Notes under the pieces: model-generated
Seen by the model: only the letters and a program-made list of their open reading frames with translations
What the model was told of the DNA's origin: nothing
The model's database searches: none
In this document: positions 58,101 through 64,000 of the stretch, piece by piece
Layout of the letters: each line of letters starts with the position of its first letter
How positions within the stretch are numbered: the first letter of the stretch is position 1
Assembly: GCA_963931925.1 (NCBI GenBank)
Contig: OZ007579.1
Span: 51,476,119-51,540,118, forward strand
Reading direction: 5' to 3'
From: Onchidella celtica
Taxonomy: Eukaryota; Mollusca; Gastropoda; Systellommatophora; Onchidiidae
Length of the DNA stretch: 64,000 bases
Made by a program: the position numbers and the translations under genes

Positions 58101-61100
58101 GAGACAACCAACAATTAAAACATAGAGACATGTGGTTTCCACCTATATTCCTTAAACAAAAAAAGCGTAGTTTGCTAGGAAGGTTTTAAATTGTCCATTA
58201 CAAAGTTATATTATCCTTAGGCAGGGAAATTTTTGAAGTTGGAGCTGTACCTTTTCCAGGTCACGTATTATAACCTGACTTTTTTTTTTTTTTTTATGGG
58301 CTCAGATTCAAATGCAATGCTTTCATTTCGTGCATGACTCCGGGATTGGATATCACTAAATAGGACTAGTATTTGTCTAATAAAGGAGATTAAAAAAAAA
58401 CAAAAAAAACCTACTTTAAGAAGGTATCCATATAAGTGAGTTCGCAAATAAATACGTAGTGAAGTCTAGTTCAAAGTGGCTAATTAAATGAATAAATACA
58501 TAAGTGTGAAAGTAAGCATATGACCTGAAATAGTCAAGTAAATAAATATACGGCTGTCTATAAGGACTATTCTGAGGCTCGGACCCAATTGAGGTCTTTT
58601 ATGTCCCAGAATTGTCAGTTGCTGAATTCTGTGTTGTCGGGTGTTCTCGAACCATTTTTGGTCTATTCATTATCAGCTGACGGTTTTTACAATTCATTTT
58701 CAACAGCTGGTATATAAAAAAAGAAAACAAACAAACTGAGTGGATGCATCATATTCAAATTATTCTGGTGTGCGTGAGAAACAGCCAGAGTTAAATCATA
58801 AATATATAACCTGACACATGATATTCAAATGGACAGGGGAAAACTTTGCCACAACCTGGGACCTTGGCTATGACTGCCAGAGGTGGAGACAGATGGTGCA
58901 ACGTTTACCAGTGCAGTGCCCCCATGAATCCGGAAGGAATTAAGGGATCCAGAGAGACATGATATTCCTAGCTTTTCATATCCGTAGTTTTTTCTTTTTT
59001 TTTTTTTCTTCCAGTGTCACCTTTTTGTAGTTTGGCGGCACTTTCCAGTGCAACGTTAAATTATCATGGTGGTCAAAATATTGTGAATCAAGATGCGGAG
59101 GAAAGCATATACTATTCTAAGTCGGGACTTAGCCTAGGCTATCATCCTATGCCTATTCTGTTTGGAGAAAATAAATTACGCTTGATTGTTAATACATTCG
59201 CTCTGTTTCAAAACTCTTCTTTCTATGCTTTCCTGTCAATTACTTGAATGCTTTAGTTGTATCATCATTGTACTTTCTGCACAAGCTTGACCATTGTGGC
59301 TTGCACATCGTGTCATTTCAGCACTTCCTGGAAGACACAGATGAATTGTGGGAGAACCTGAGCCAACGAGAATTCAGAGGGAGTACACCAGAAGAGCTGG
59401 AGTCTTGGCGAGAAATGTTCATGGTCAGTCAAACTGAATTTGTCTAATGTTGATCTTTCATTTTTGTTTTCACTCGGTGTGGCTTACACAAACACATGCG
59501 CGGGAATAAGGGGTTTTAACTTTTAGTAAACACAGGCCTAGTTCATGTTTTTAGGTAGGCCACATGACATTGTGTTTGCACACATACACTGTATGTAAAT
59601 TTACCTTATTTACCAAAACAGGGTAGTCAAGAATAAATATCATTGTTCAGCTGTTGAAACCTCGTTTAAACCCAAACTCAAAAGTTGCTTTGAAGCTAGA
59701 TTTAAGGTAGTTTCAACTGCCAACTCACAATATGACAACACGAATTCATTTCCTTCTGGAAATTCATCAAAAAAAAAAAAAAAAATGGATTGGACAAAAT
59801 CACGGATACCAGTATATGGAAAGAATGTGCTGTCAGAGTACACCCAAACACCATTTGAACTGGATATGTTTAAGATAGTTTATGTAATCAAAGAGTACTA
59901 GTCCATGTTCATGCTGGGTGTTGTGTTTGCAGAGTTCTTGTTTCCACAGACAACTGCTCTCAGGAAAACTAATTTGGTTTGACTTTTTAGCTGCTTTTGT
60001 CATGGCAAGGAAGACAGATGAATGTCTGCAGTTTGCTTATCTCGTTTAGTGTCAGATGTGCAATTCGTTTCGTTGTTTTTAGTGCAAGACAAACCAGTGG
60101 CCTTTTTTGCACCAGCAGTCATCATACATAGTGCATTTTGTCGTGACTTTGTTCATTCATGTATTAAACTGTGGCATTTTCTGTTTTAACTGGACATTCC
60201 CATGAGTTTATATGTGAGGCGATGGCGCAGAATCAATATGTCACGGCTGACCAAATTGAAAAAAGCAAATGAAATGGCCGAGACAAAAATTTACCATTCT
60301 GTTCTTTGAAAATGGTAGTTAACATAATACGTGTGATATAAACTGGCAAAAGGTGTTACAAGGTGGTCTAGAGACAAGGTGCTCGCCTCTCATGCCAAGG
60401 GTCCCGGGTTCTAAACCCGGCCGGTGCAGGCATGTTGGAAGTTTGGGATTTTTCTCATATTTTCGTGTCCCTGATCCTATTGAGGGGTAGGATCGAGTAC
60501 CTAGTCTTCTCGGATAAGGACGAAAAAATTCGGAGGGCCCGTGTGCACGTTGCGCACGTTAAAGATACCTTGGCAGTTGGAAATTGCAAAGAGCGGGCTG
60601 AACAGGCCGCTGCCCGGGCAAAATTAAATAAAAATTCATCCCTACCATCCCCCCCCCCCCCACACACACACACCACCAAAAAAAAAAAAAAAAACGCCGA
60701 CCGGCGCTGCACTGTGGCGACGACGTGCCTGCTCCAGTTGTAACTGGGCTGCAATGGCACAAAGGCAAATTTCCCAAATGGGATTGAAGAGTCATACAAA
60801 TACAAAAACATAAAATTCTGTATTTGAGCTCCAATCATCATTTTGTTGGATTTTCTTACTTCATGCGTCTACGACATATTACGGATTTTGTGCTGCTGTC
60901 TCACATATATATATATACTAGTATTGAACCCGCGAAATTCGCGGGAGGGGGGGGGGGGGAATAGCTATCATGTAAAGACATGATGAAACGTGGACTTCAA
61001 GATCTAGATCTAGAGCTAGCCTAGATATCTGTTAGTAGATATAGATTTAGATCTAGATCTATTATAAAAATTGAAAATCTTCATCAACGTACCTGAACAA

Positions 61101-63620
61101 ATGGATCATCACGAATGTTATGGATGGACTCGACATGTTTTTGCCACACTGTCACTGCAGCAAGAACCACGAATGTTATGGATGGACTCGGAAGCACGGT
61201 TTCAAATTTGGGGAACCGGACGTTGAAATCGCACGGTGGACTGCAAATTCAGTGACGTCATGCCACATAAAAACTCACGCCCGGATGGTATTTATTTGGA
61301 ACAAATGCAAATTTGCGTAGTTCAAAAAAATACTTACGGAGAGTGTTCAGCAATGAGTGTAGCAAGGAATCAACTTCAGACCAAAAGAAATTTGTATGCA
61401 AAATTTGAGCTCGATTGGTGCACAGATAGCCGAGCTACGGCTTTTACAAAAAAAGCGAGTTTTTTTTTTATAATAGATATATCTAATCGAGTCAGTTCTG
61501 TGGCCTAAACATACTGGTGGAGATTTCAGGGCAGAGTCAGTGTCCACAGGATCAGTGACAGATTAGTTAGTCAAGATAGTTAGTTGTCAAGATAATCTGT
61601 GAAAAGTAGTTCACAAGGCCAGGGGAAATGAGATAATGTTTGGTTGTGTCCTTTGCCAGATACACATGAAACATGTTGTACGTCTTGTACATCTTGTAAT
61701 ATATATACATTTCTCATGTTCGTGTCATCAGTACTAAATTTCAATTTTATGTCAGTTAATCCCAGTCTCAAGAAGTCATTGTTTTCCTTAATATTTTGAT
61801 CGATATGAATTAGTAGTAAATATATAGACAGTGCTTCGATAGGGACAGTTGTTACTGTGAGTTCGAGTTGGGTTTAGGATTTTGGTTGGGGTTAGAGTTA
61901 GGACAGTGTTCTCTAGGTTGATACCTGTAAACTTTAGTTGGGGGAAAATGTTTTGGTGGAAGCATACTTAATGCAGTTTGGCTTTTCCAGGCATTAGTCC
62001 AAAGGACACTGTCCTTACCCTAATGCTGACCCTTGCCCTAACTCTGACCCTTGCCCTAACCTGTAACCTGGCTATAACCTATACAGACAACTGTCCCAAC
62101 ATGAACACTTCCAGATATGTGGACTACCTTATGTTTTTATATTTCACTTATGTGTTTTTGTTGGACCGTTATCAAATTGTCTTATTGTTTCAGAGGAAGT
62201 ATGAAGAAAGAGAAGCCAAGTATCAGAAATTGAAACAATCTTTCTCATCTTCAGTGGCTCGTGGACAGATGGGTATGTACAATCATGTGTTACTCTACTG
62301 CAGTAAATATTATATGTGATTACAACTAATGGACTATGAAATCTGTGGTTCTTTGTACACATGTCTTAAGTTTTGTGGGGTTTTCGCTGACAGTTATGGT
62401 CAAATCAAAATGCGGGTACATGTATTCATTTTGATGGCAATTTGTGCAGGTTTTCGTATGAACAGATTTTTATTACACTGATTTACATTTTTTTCTTTTT
62501 TTTTTTTTGCGGAATCAAGGATAAGGAAGGACTTGTCCGTAGGCTCAATCATTATTGATAGTACAGAGGTGGAGCTAGCCCTTGAAATTTATCTCAAAAT
62601 AATGCTACATGCACAGAGTTTCTCTGTGTGTATACATCAACATTTCAACATGACGAAGTGCATCTGGCTTGCCAAAAGTAGTTGGTCAATTTTATGGTAA
62701 AACCCAGTGTTCCTTTGAAAACTCCCCTATTGCGGATCACATGAATTTTATTGGAAAATTAATGCTTTCCATTGTGCTACTTGACTGACAGAATATGTAT
62801 CAGAGACAGTGGCTTGGACAGTCCCCACTTGGATGGGGTGGGAGGGTTTGGTAGGAAGTAACTTGGACGGGACCGTGTGGCCGCCATGCCCATTCAGCCC
62901 TTTTAAGCGTAGTGTTGAGACTGGTCAGCACAGGCATGTCTACAGAAGTGTTTGACTACTCACTTTGATGTCCCCCTGGAGATGTTGCATGAGGCCTGGC
63001 GTCACCTAGTGCGAGTGGGGGGAGTAAAGGAGGGTGTGGGGGGTGGAGACCATCTGCTTATCTGGGCCAGACGCTGTTGGAGACCCCAGCACCTTGTTGA
63101 AAAAAAAAATAATGGGGGGGGGGGGGGGGGGGCTATTATAGATGCCATACACACTTCTATTCCTAAAACCTGCCAGTGTAAACAGGTTTTTACTGACTGA
63201 CTCAGAAATGTTATAGTAATGAAGATCCTTATTTTTTATTTACCAAAGAATTCTAGTATATACATGTACATGTTTATGTTGAGTGTGGTGTTTGCAGGAT
63301 TTTTTATTTTTGTCTACAACTGCCAACTGCTGTCAGGAAAAGTGATTTGATTTCACTTTGACCTGTGAACGACATCTTGTTATCTTAATATAATTATGTG
63401 TTGATGATACTCCCAACAGGCCGGAAAGCCCAGTTGGCCTATGTGGACACCGTTGCTAAACCCCCGAGGGAAGTCTTGCGTAAACAGAAACAGTTTGGGA
63501 CTGGCAGTATCATGAGGACAAAAGGGAACCCTAACATTACAGGATCAGCATCTGGTCTCAAAGCTTACAGACCCAGTACAAGGGTGGCAGCACATAACCC
63601 CATAGAGGACAAGCCTAGAA
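34114..63620 (+). CDS. ELOA: Elongin A (transcription elongation factor B subunit 3), 3' end outside window
   Basis: Eleven exons join in phase: 34114-34188, 45087-45143, 45411-45547, 46818-50361, 51110-51209, 51606-51707, 53779-53832, 55576-55673, 59322-59423, 62194-62272, 63420-63620. They encode about 1516 residues so far; vertebrate Elongin A is about 770. Domains: a TFIIS N-terminal/LW-type helical domain (residues 1-90, ending [12 protein letters not shown]...[12 protein letters not shown]); a huge disordered Lys/Ser/His-rich region (91-1271); a [10 protein letters not shown] segment (about 1325); the BC box [10 protein letters not shown] (1342-1351) that binds Elongin C; an F-box/Cul5-box-like region [31 protein letters not shown] helices; then [11 protein letters not shown], a KYEEREAK coiled stretch and [11 protein letters not shown]. 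Elongin A stimulates RNA polymerase II elongation and, with Elongin B/C and Cul5, targets stalled polymerase for ubiquitination (family knowledge). The last donor is GTAAGT, so more exons lie beyond 64000. An in-frame ATG at 34102 could add four residues, but the ATG at 34114 has the better context. Confidence 0.93.
34481..34795 (+). repeat. 5' LTR of Ty3 element 2
   Basis: 315 bp, preceded by CTTTA. The next 19 bases to the gag-pol ATG are ATTTATTCAAC followed by ATTTCAAC. Confidence 0.92.
34815..38480 (+). CDS. Gag-pol polyprotein of Ty3 element 2 (1221 aa)
   Basis: The ATG is only 19 nt past the LTR. Gag is followed by two zinc knuckles ([14 protein letters not shown] and [14 protein letters not shown], about 212-245). 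The protease active site is [10 protein letters not shown] (about 293). Reverse transcriptase includes [12 protein letters not shown] and an active site written YLDN (about 562-565) where YxDD is usual. RNase H begins [11 protein letters not shown] (about 703), and the integrase finger HSTLSHPG...CRIC is near 837-875. The DDE core has VDFKGPL (about 901), HSDRGANF (about 958) and NGQVERLNG (about 993). A ~150-residue hydrophilic tail follows, containing the CTD-like VRLRDGRE. No stop or frameshift. Whether YLDN supports catalysis cannot be judged from sequence; I believe related invertebrate elements share it. Confidence 0.93.
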   Translation: MERFLRPERFNADPNTPDASKRWNHWLRTFNNFLSSLRQQSPTPTLDELDLLINFVDPFVYEYIIDCPTFASAVEVLKNIYVKPGNEIFARHILTTTKQEPGQTLDQFLQRLKILAKECEFKAVSADKNRDDFIRDAFICGLSSSQIRQRLLENKTLDLSTAFDQARSLEMAEKQSQTYNNVPASSSVPCGSTTTPATDESDTLSAATSSKCFFCGFQRHPRSKCPAREATCKGCGKKGHYQKVCLSKGKRNDFASAADPILNSAFTAAAPLSLQKAIIKVKVFDTPLRALIDTGSSESFISADKAQFMKFKTFKSRKEISMASTNLSSTTKGHCFATLEYNGETYQGIKLSVLPGLCADLILGHDFLDQHKGLEMTFKGPKPTFSVCGITAAKVEPASLFKNLLPDCRPIATKSRRFSTPDRQFIDSEVQKLLAEDVIEPSDSPWRAQVLVTTNDRHKKRMVVDYSQTINRFTQLDAYPLPRIDEMIEEISKYEVYSTVDLRSAYHQIPIKEEEKFYTAFEASGNLYQFKRIPFGVTNGVACFQRIIDDLVRNEKIKDTFAYLDNVTICGRNQKEHDENFSHFMKCAAEYCITFNEDKSILSDREIKLLGFLVSKGSIKPDPDRLQPLRDLADPHDAKSQRRVVGMFAYYSSWIPNFSDKIHSLVNNRTFPLPKKVKCAFELLRREIENAAVTTIDQNIPLVVETDASDMAIAATLNQNGRPVAFFSRTLNHCERKHSSVEKEAYAIVEALRKWKHYLLGKHFKLVTDQKSVAFMYNNAQKGKVKNDKIQRWRIELSCYSYDVVYRPGKENHAADALSRGYCSTANSNAETLQDLHSTLSHPGVTRMMHFVKCRNFPYSLDEVKRVCANCRICCELKPSFYKSTDANLIKATQPFERLSVDFKGPLPSSSRNKYLLTMIDEYSCFPFAFPCADMSASTIIKCFCQLFSLFGMPSYVHSDRGANFMSSEFKDFLHNKGIATSRTTPYNPRANGQVERLNGTLWKTITLALRSRGLETHQWELVLTDSLHSLRSLLCTATNETPHERIFRYNRKSTTGITLPSWLTTPGTALMRRNVRTSKYDPLVDEVELLDCNPLYALVRLRDGRETTVALRHLAPPGDMTTSRTVPNEAAPSPTNNDLNVNDQTNQIMLVPEPAVMQTGTQNRSLGLTDSLNTPGSNPSTSLREENSEIQPAAPDESRPSPKRRPFVRTRVYNLRNREA
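38642..38956 (+). repeat. 3' LTR of Ty3 element 2
   Basis: 315 bp, followed by CTTTA. Its right neighbour is the 3' end of a minus-strand LINE. Confidence 0.92.
38992..42150 (-). pseudogene. LINE ORF2: endonuclease-reverse transcriptase with internal deletion
   Basis: A 1052-codon open frame. The apurinic-type endonuclease starts near residue 103 ([16 protein letters not shown]), with [15 protein letters not shown] and [12 protein letters not shown] (about 244). The next expected block, ending in an S-D-H catalytic motif, is missing: [11 protein letters not shown] (about 317) joins directly to the linker before reverse transcriptase, and the frame stays open. Reverse transcriptase has [41 protein letters not shown] and FADD (about 745), and the C-terminal domain ends near 38992. 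Without the endonuclease His motif the protein is probably unable to nick DNA, hence pseudogene. Confidence 0.85.
41928..42371 (-). pseudogene. LINE ORF1, C-terminal part
   Basis: This continues the interrupted ORF1: [20 protein letters not shown], an RRM-like region typical of LINE ORF1 (NLIFFNI ... [17 protein letters not shown] ... [13 protein letters not shown]), ending [10 protein letters not shown]. It overlaps the start of ORF2 in another frame. Any ATG at its beginning comes from the inserted LTR, not from the LINE. Confidence 0.8.
42372..43582. repeat. Solo LTR inserted in LINE ORF1 (1211 bp)
   Basis: The sequence starts TGTCATGATCAC and ends CATCGCGACA, with an exact 5-bp duplication CTCAC on both sides (42367-42371 and 43583-43587). 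The interruption falls inside ORF1: coding on both sides resumes when it is skipped. There is no coding content. TG...CA ends, the 5-bp duplication and the length fit a solo LTR left by LTR-LTR recombination. It matches neither LTR family elsewhere in the window. Orientation is not determined. Confidence 0.8.
43583..44313 (-). pseudogene. LINE ORF1, N-terminal part with PHD finger
   Basis: The ATG is at 44313. Ser/Lys-rich start, then a PHD-type finger, C-x6-C-x8-CELC-x3-YHTAC..., with YYCSNSC closing it (residues about 84-145). An Ile/Leu-heptad coiled coil follows ([20 protein letters not shown], about 157-176). The frame is cut by the solo LTR at ENVREV. PHD plus coiled coil is the known layout of CR1-type ORF1 proteins, thought to act as RNA-binding chaperone and chromatin-interacting protein. 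Confidence 0.82.
44336..45086. other. ELOA intron 1, 3' part
   Basis: Contains several TCTAGATC-type palindromes (44360-44450) and otherwise no recognised feature. Confidence 0.4.
45087..45143 (+). CDS. ELOA: ELOA exon 2
   Basis: The acceptor is TTGTTTTTCAG and the donor GTAAGT. It encodes [19 protein letters not shown], the LW-domain helix that in vertebrates carries the KKLSxLxIT motif. Confidence 0.9.
45411..45547 (+). CDS. ELOA: ELOA exon 3
   Basis: The acceptor is TGTTTTTCAG and the donor GTACAC. It encodes [20 protein letters not shown] through [12 protein letters not shown], the end of the TFIIS N-terminal domain; phase 2 out. Confidence 0.92.
46818..50361 (+). CDS. ELOA: ELOA exon 4, giant disordered exon
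   Basis: A single 3544-nt exon encodes residues 90-1271, framed by the acceptor CATTATAG and the donor GTAAGT. The composition is dominated by Ser, Lys, His, Arg, Glu and Asp, with runs such as [13 protein letters not shown]. Early in the exon, YIPS/YTPS/YIPT/YKPT motifs recur near basic clusters (47120-47450). At 48625-49010 eight YSP-x-x repeats follow each other. Several psi-K-x-E SUMO consensus sites are present, four of them extended to psi-K-x-E-x-x-S-P (48718, 48879, 48972, 49826). Near the end, [14 protein letters not shown] is an acidic, hydrophobic segment resembling an interaction motif. The intron after it starts GTAAGTTTCC, so continued reading past 50361 is intronic. Confidence 0.92.
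50362..51109. other. ELOA intron 4
   Basis: Intron with a 16-base C-run at 50765-50780. Nothing else recognised. Confidence 0.5.
51110..51209 (+). CDS. ELOA: ELOA exon 5
   Basis: The acceptor is TGTTTGTAG and the donor GTAATA; phase 0 in, phase 1 out. It encodes [22 protein letters not shown]..., matching the conserved LLPxxxxxYRPL segment of Elongin A. Confidence 0.9.
51606..51707 (+). CDS. ELOA: ELOA exon 6
   Basis: The acceptor is GTTGACAG and the donor GTATTT; phase 1 in and out. Pro-rich, then [15 protein letters not shown], a family-conserved stretch upstream of the BC box. Confidence 0.9.
51756..51983. mobile_element. TTAA-flanked MITE (228 bp) in ELOA intron 6
   Basis: Perfect 13-bp inverted ends CTCTTTAACCACG are flanked by TTAA on both sides (51752-51755 and 51984-51987), piggyBac-type. 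Internally ACGCTGACAGCGTC and GCTCACAGCGTTAG form related short palindromes. No ORF. Confidence 0.75.
52148..52600 (-). pseudogene. RTE-like LINE 3' fragment
   Basis: Minus-strand translation gives the C-terminal domain of a non-LTR reverse transcriptase: [30 protein letters not shown], then [18 protein letters not shown] and [11 protein letters not shown]. This block lies downstream of the polymerase core in RTE-type elements. The frame shifts once in the middle (about 52380). The 3' end (left) shows TAGTAGT, a plausible short repeat tail. 5'-truncated, as expected for a dead LINE copy. Confidence 0.8.
52601..53778. other. ELOA intron 6, remaining part with repeat-like segments
   Basis: 52915-53230 is GC-richer than its surroundings, as if it were part of an inserted repeat, but has no recognised motif. 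53414-53475 repeats 52092-52148 in direct orientation (AACACAACTC, GTATTTTCT, GCTTTGTAAT words), showing an older duplicated or dispersed repeat. 52845-52875 resembles 56190-56230 (AGGCTAC-AGTCTAACA). Confidence 0.4.
53779..53832 (+). CDS. ELOA: ELOA exon 7 (BC box)
   Basis: The acceptor is TCTTTGCAG and the donor GTGAGT. It encodes [28 protein letters not shown] fits the Elongin C-binding BC box (S-L-x3-C-x3-L). Confidence 0.93.
54541..55083. repeat. Inverted-repeat structure with 37-bp arms around a tandem duplication
   Basis: The arm at 54541-54577 and the arm at 55047-55083 are reverse complements with one mismatch in 37. The core word is GAAAACCCACAATAAGTCG on the left arm. Between them, a 134-bp unit is tandemly repeated (54631-54757 and 54765-54891, about 90% identical). 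No transposase and no clear target duplication. Confidence 0.7.
55090..55450 (+). repeat. Old dispersed repeat, copy B
   Basis: Collinear with 29360-29660 by eye. It lies immediately right of the inverted-repeat structure and ends about 125 bp before ELOA exon 8. Confidence 0.45.
55576..55673 (+). CDS. ELOA: ELOA exon 8
   Basis: The acceptor is GTCCGCAG and the donor GTGAGA. It encodes [20 protein letters not shown] and then [13 protein letters not shown], the F-box-like/Cul5-contact helices; phase 0 out. Confidence 0.93.
56754..57260 (-). pseudogene. LINE reverse-transcriptase C-terminal fragment
   Basis: An open minus-strand frame of 168 codons: [64 protein letters not shown] and DRIGWRRFC. 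This is the C-terminal domain found in many invertebrate endonuclease-reverse transcriptases. It differs in sequence from the 52148 fragment, so it is a second family. 5'-truncated, lying in ELOA intron 8. Confidence 0.82.
57780..58062 (-). mobile_element. Tigger/pogo-like MITE copy, partial
   Basis: The reverse complement of this stretch is collinear with 63783-64000: ATGTCTCGTTATACC, then an AAGG/ACAATGYAAGG block, CTCCCTTGTT, ATCAAACTGACRGCA. The CTCGTTATA ends point to a pogo/Tigger terminal repeat. Its distal end was not resolved. Confidence 0.55.
59322..59423 (+). CDS. ELOA: ELOA exon 9
   Basis: The acceptor is TGTCATTTCAG and the donor GTCAGT; 34 codons, [18 protein letters not shown]... 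to SWREMFM. Confidence 0.93.
60358..60630 (+). repeat. tRNA-derived SINE, copy 2
   Basis: Nearly identical to 3701-3965 over head, central block and tail, with a GGCCGGTGCA segment after the B box that copy 1 lacks. Followed by a C-run (60649-60660), CA repeats and an A-run. Lies in ELOA intron 9 in sense orientation. Confidence 0.85.
60900..61500. repeat. Unclassified repeat-like segment
   Basis: Begins with (AT)n and an AACCCGCGAA/TTCGCGGG palindrome, then a G-run (60947-60959), then dense TAGATC-type palindromes (61000-61062). The word GAATGTTATGGATGGACTCG occurs twice (about 61112 and 61173). Open frames have no known domain. The structure suggests a mobile or satellite element, but I cannot name it. 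Confidence 0.35.
61830..62110. repeat. Imperfect foldback with telomere-like words
   Basis: The left part (GGGACAGTTGT ... GGTTAGAGTTAGGACAGTG) and the right part (CACTGTCCTTACCCTAA ... CAACTGTCCC) are imperfect reverse complements. Degenerate TTAGGG/CCCTAA units lie inside both. Lies in ELOA intron 9. Confidence 0.5.
62194..62272 (+). CDS. ELOA: ELOA exon 10
   Basis: The acceptor is TATTGTTTCAG and the donor [26 protein letters not shown]..., charged helix; phase 1 out. Confidence 0.92.
63420..63620 (+). CDS. ELOA: ELOA exon 11
   Basis: The acceptor is TCCCAACAG and the donor GTAAGT. It encodes [20 protein letters not shown] and onward, matching the family's AKPPR-x-V-x-R block. Not the last exon: no stop, and it ends in phase 1. 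Confidence 0.93.
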
Positions 63621-63782
63621 GTAAGTGATAAGTGTTGATCGCAGGTGGGAATCCTCCACAATTTCCTCATTTCTGGAATTTTTTTTTTTCCTTGAGCTGA
63701 AAATTTCCTCTCTGTCTCTCTCCTTTCTTCCAATTCATTTAAAAGGGAAAGTATGACTTTTATTGGTAAGCTCAGTTCTATA

Positions 63783-64000
63783 CAGTGGAACTTGGTTATA
63801 ATGAGAGGTCATGTTCCACCAAAAATGTCTCGTTATACCCAAGGTCTCACTATTCCAGGAAAGGGCACAAAAAGCAATGCAAGGGATTAAAATACCCCAC
63901 TATTTTTTATGGTCCCCTCCCTTGTTATCATGTCCTGTAAATCAACGTACATAATATCAAACTGACGGCAAATCTCAGCCTTCATGTCAGTACTTTTTTT
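63783..64000 (+). mobile_element. Tigger/pogo-like MITE copy, runs off window
   Basis: Starts CAGTGGAACTTGGTTATAA directly after TA, the pogo/Tigger terminal pattern. Collinear with the reverse complement of 57780-58062. The right end is outside the window. Confidence 0.65.

Overview
This window is nuclear DNA from an animal. It has two intron-rich protein genes with canonical GT-AG junctions, both on the + strand, and introns and spacers full of transposable elements. A mollusc, probably a gastropod, is my best guess. The guess rests on the mix of tRNA-headed SINEs with a conserved central block and a GCGCTATATAAAT/ATT-repeat tail, PHD-bearing CR1-like LINEs, RTE-like LINE pieces and Ty3/Gypsy elements. 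No marker gene fixes the phylum.

Layout. 1-9.9 kb is repeat-rich spacer: a LINE reverse-transcriptase fragment at the left edge, two kinds of tRNA-derived SINE, a 1.7-kb inverted-repeat element with palindromic minisatellite ends, and foldback, hAT-type and pogo-type MITEs. 9.97-26.65 kb is a five-exon GTSF1-like gene (two CHHC zinc fingers, piRNA-pathway family). Its 13-kb third intron holds two LTR retrotransposons: a Ty3/Gypsy element on the + strand (13853-18592) and, 84 bp past its target duplication, a Gmr1-like element on the - strand (18687-25644) whose integrase lies upstream of its reverse transcriptase. 26.65-34.1 kb is spacer with MITEs and old repeats. From 34.1 kb to beyond the right edge is Elongin A (ELOA): 11 exons are visible and the 3' end lies outside the window. 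Its 10.9-kb first intron contains a nested stack: a CR1-like LINE on the - strand, a solo LTR inside that LINE's ORF1, and a Ty3/Gypsy element with a single undisrupted 1221-codon frame inserted at the LINE's 3' end. Later introns carry RTE-like LINE tails, a TTAA MITE, a 37-bp-armed inverted repeat, a SINE and pogo-like MITE copies.

How the genes relate. Both host genes encode nuclear factors. GTSF1 proteins work with Piwi proteins in transposon silencing. Elongin A stimulates RNA polymerase II elongation and, through its BC box, is the substrate receptor of an Elongin B/C-Cul5 ubiquitin ligase. Nothing in the sequence shows co-regulation.

Most notable points: (i) the ELOA central exon encodes about 1180 residues, with eight YSP repeats and four phosphorylation-dependent SUMO motifs (psi-K-x-E-x-x-S-P), three of them fused to a YSP repeat; (ii) the Gmr1-like element has an in-frame loss of the integrase catalytic core; (iii) the undisrupted Ty3 element has YLDN at the reverse-transcriptase active site and no recognisable tRNA primer site; (iv) the 1.7-kb element with palindromic minisatellite ends and a TTAAA target duplication.
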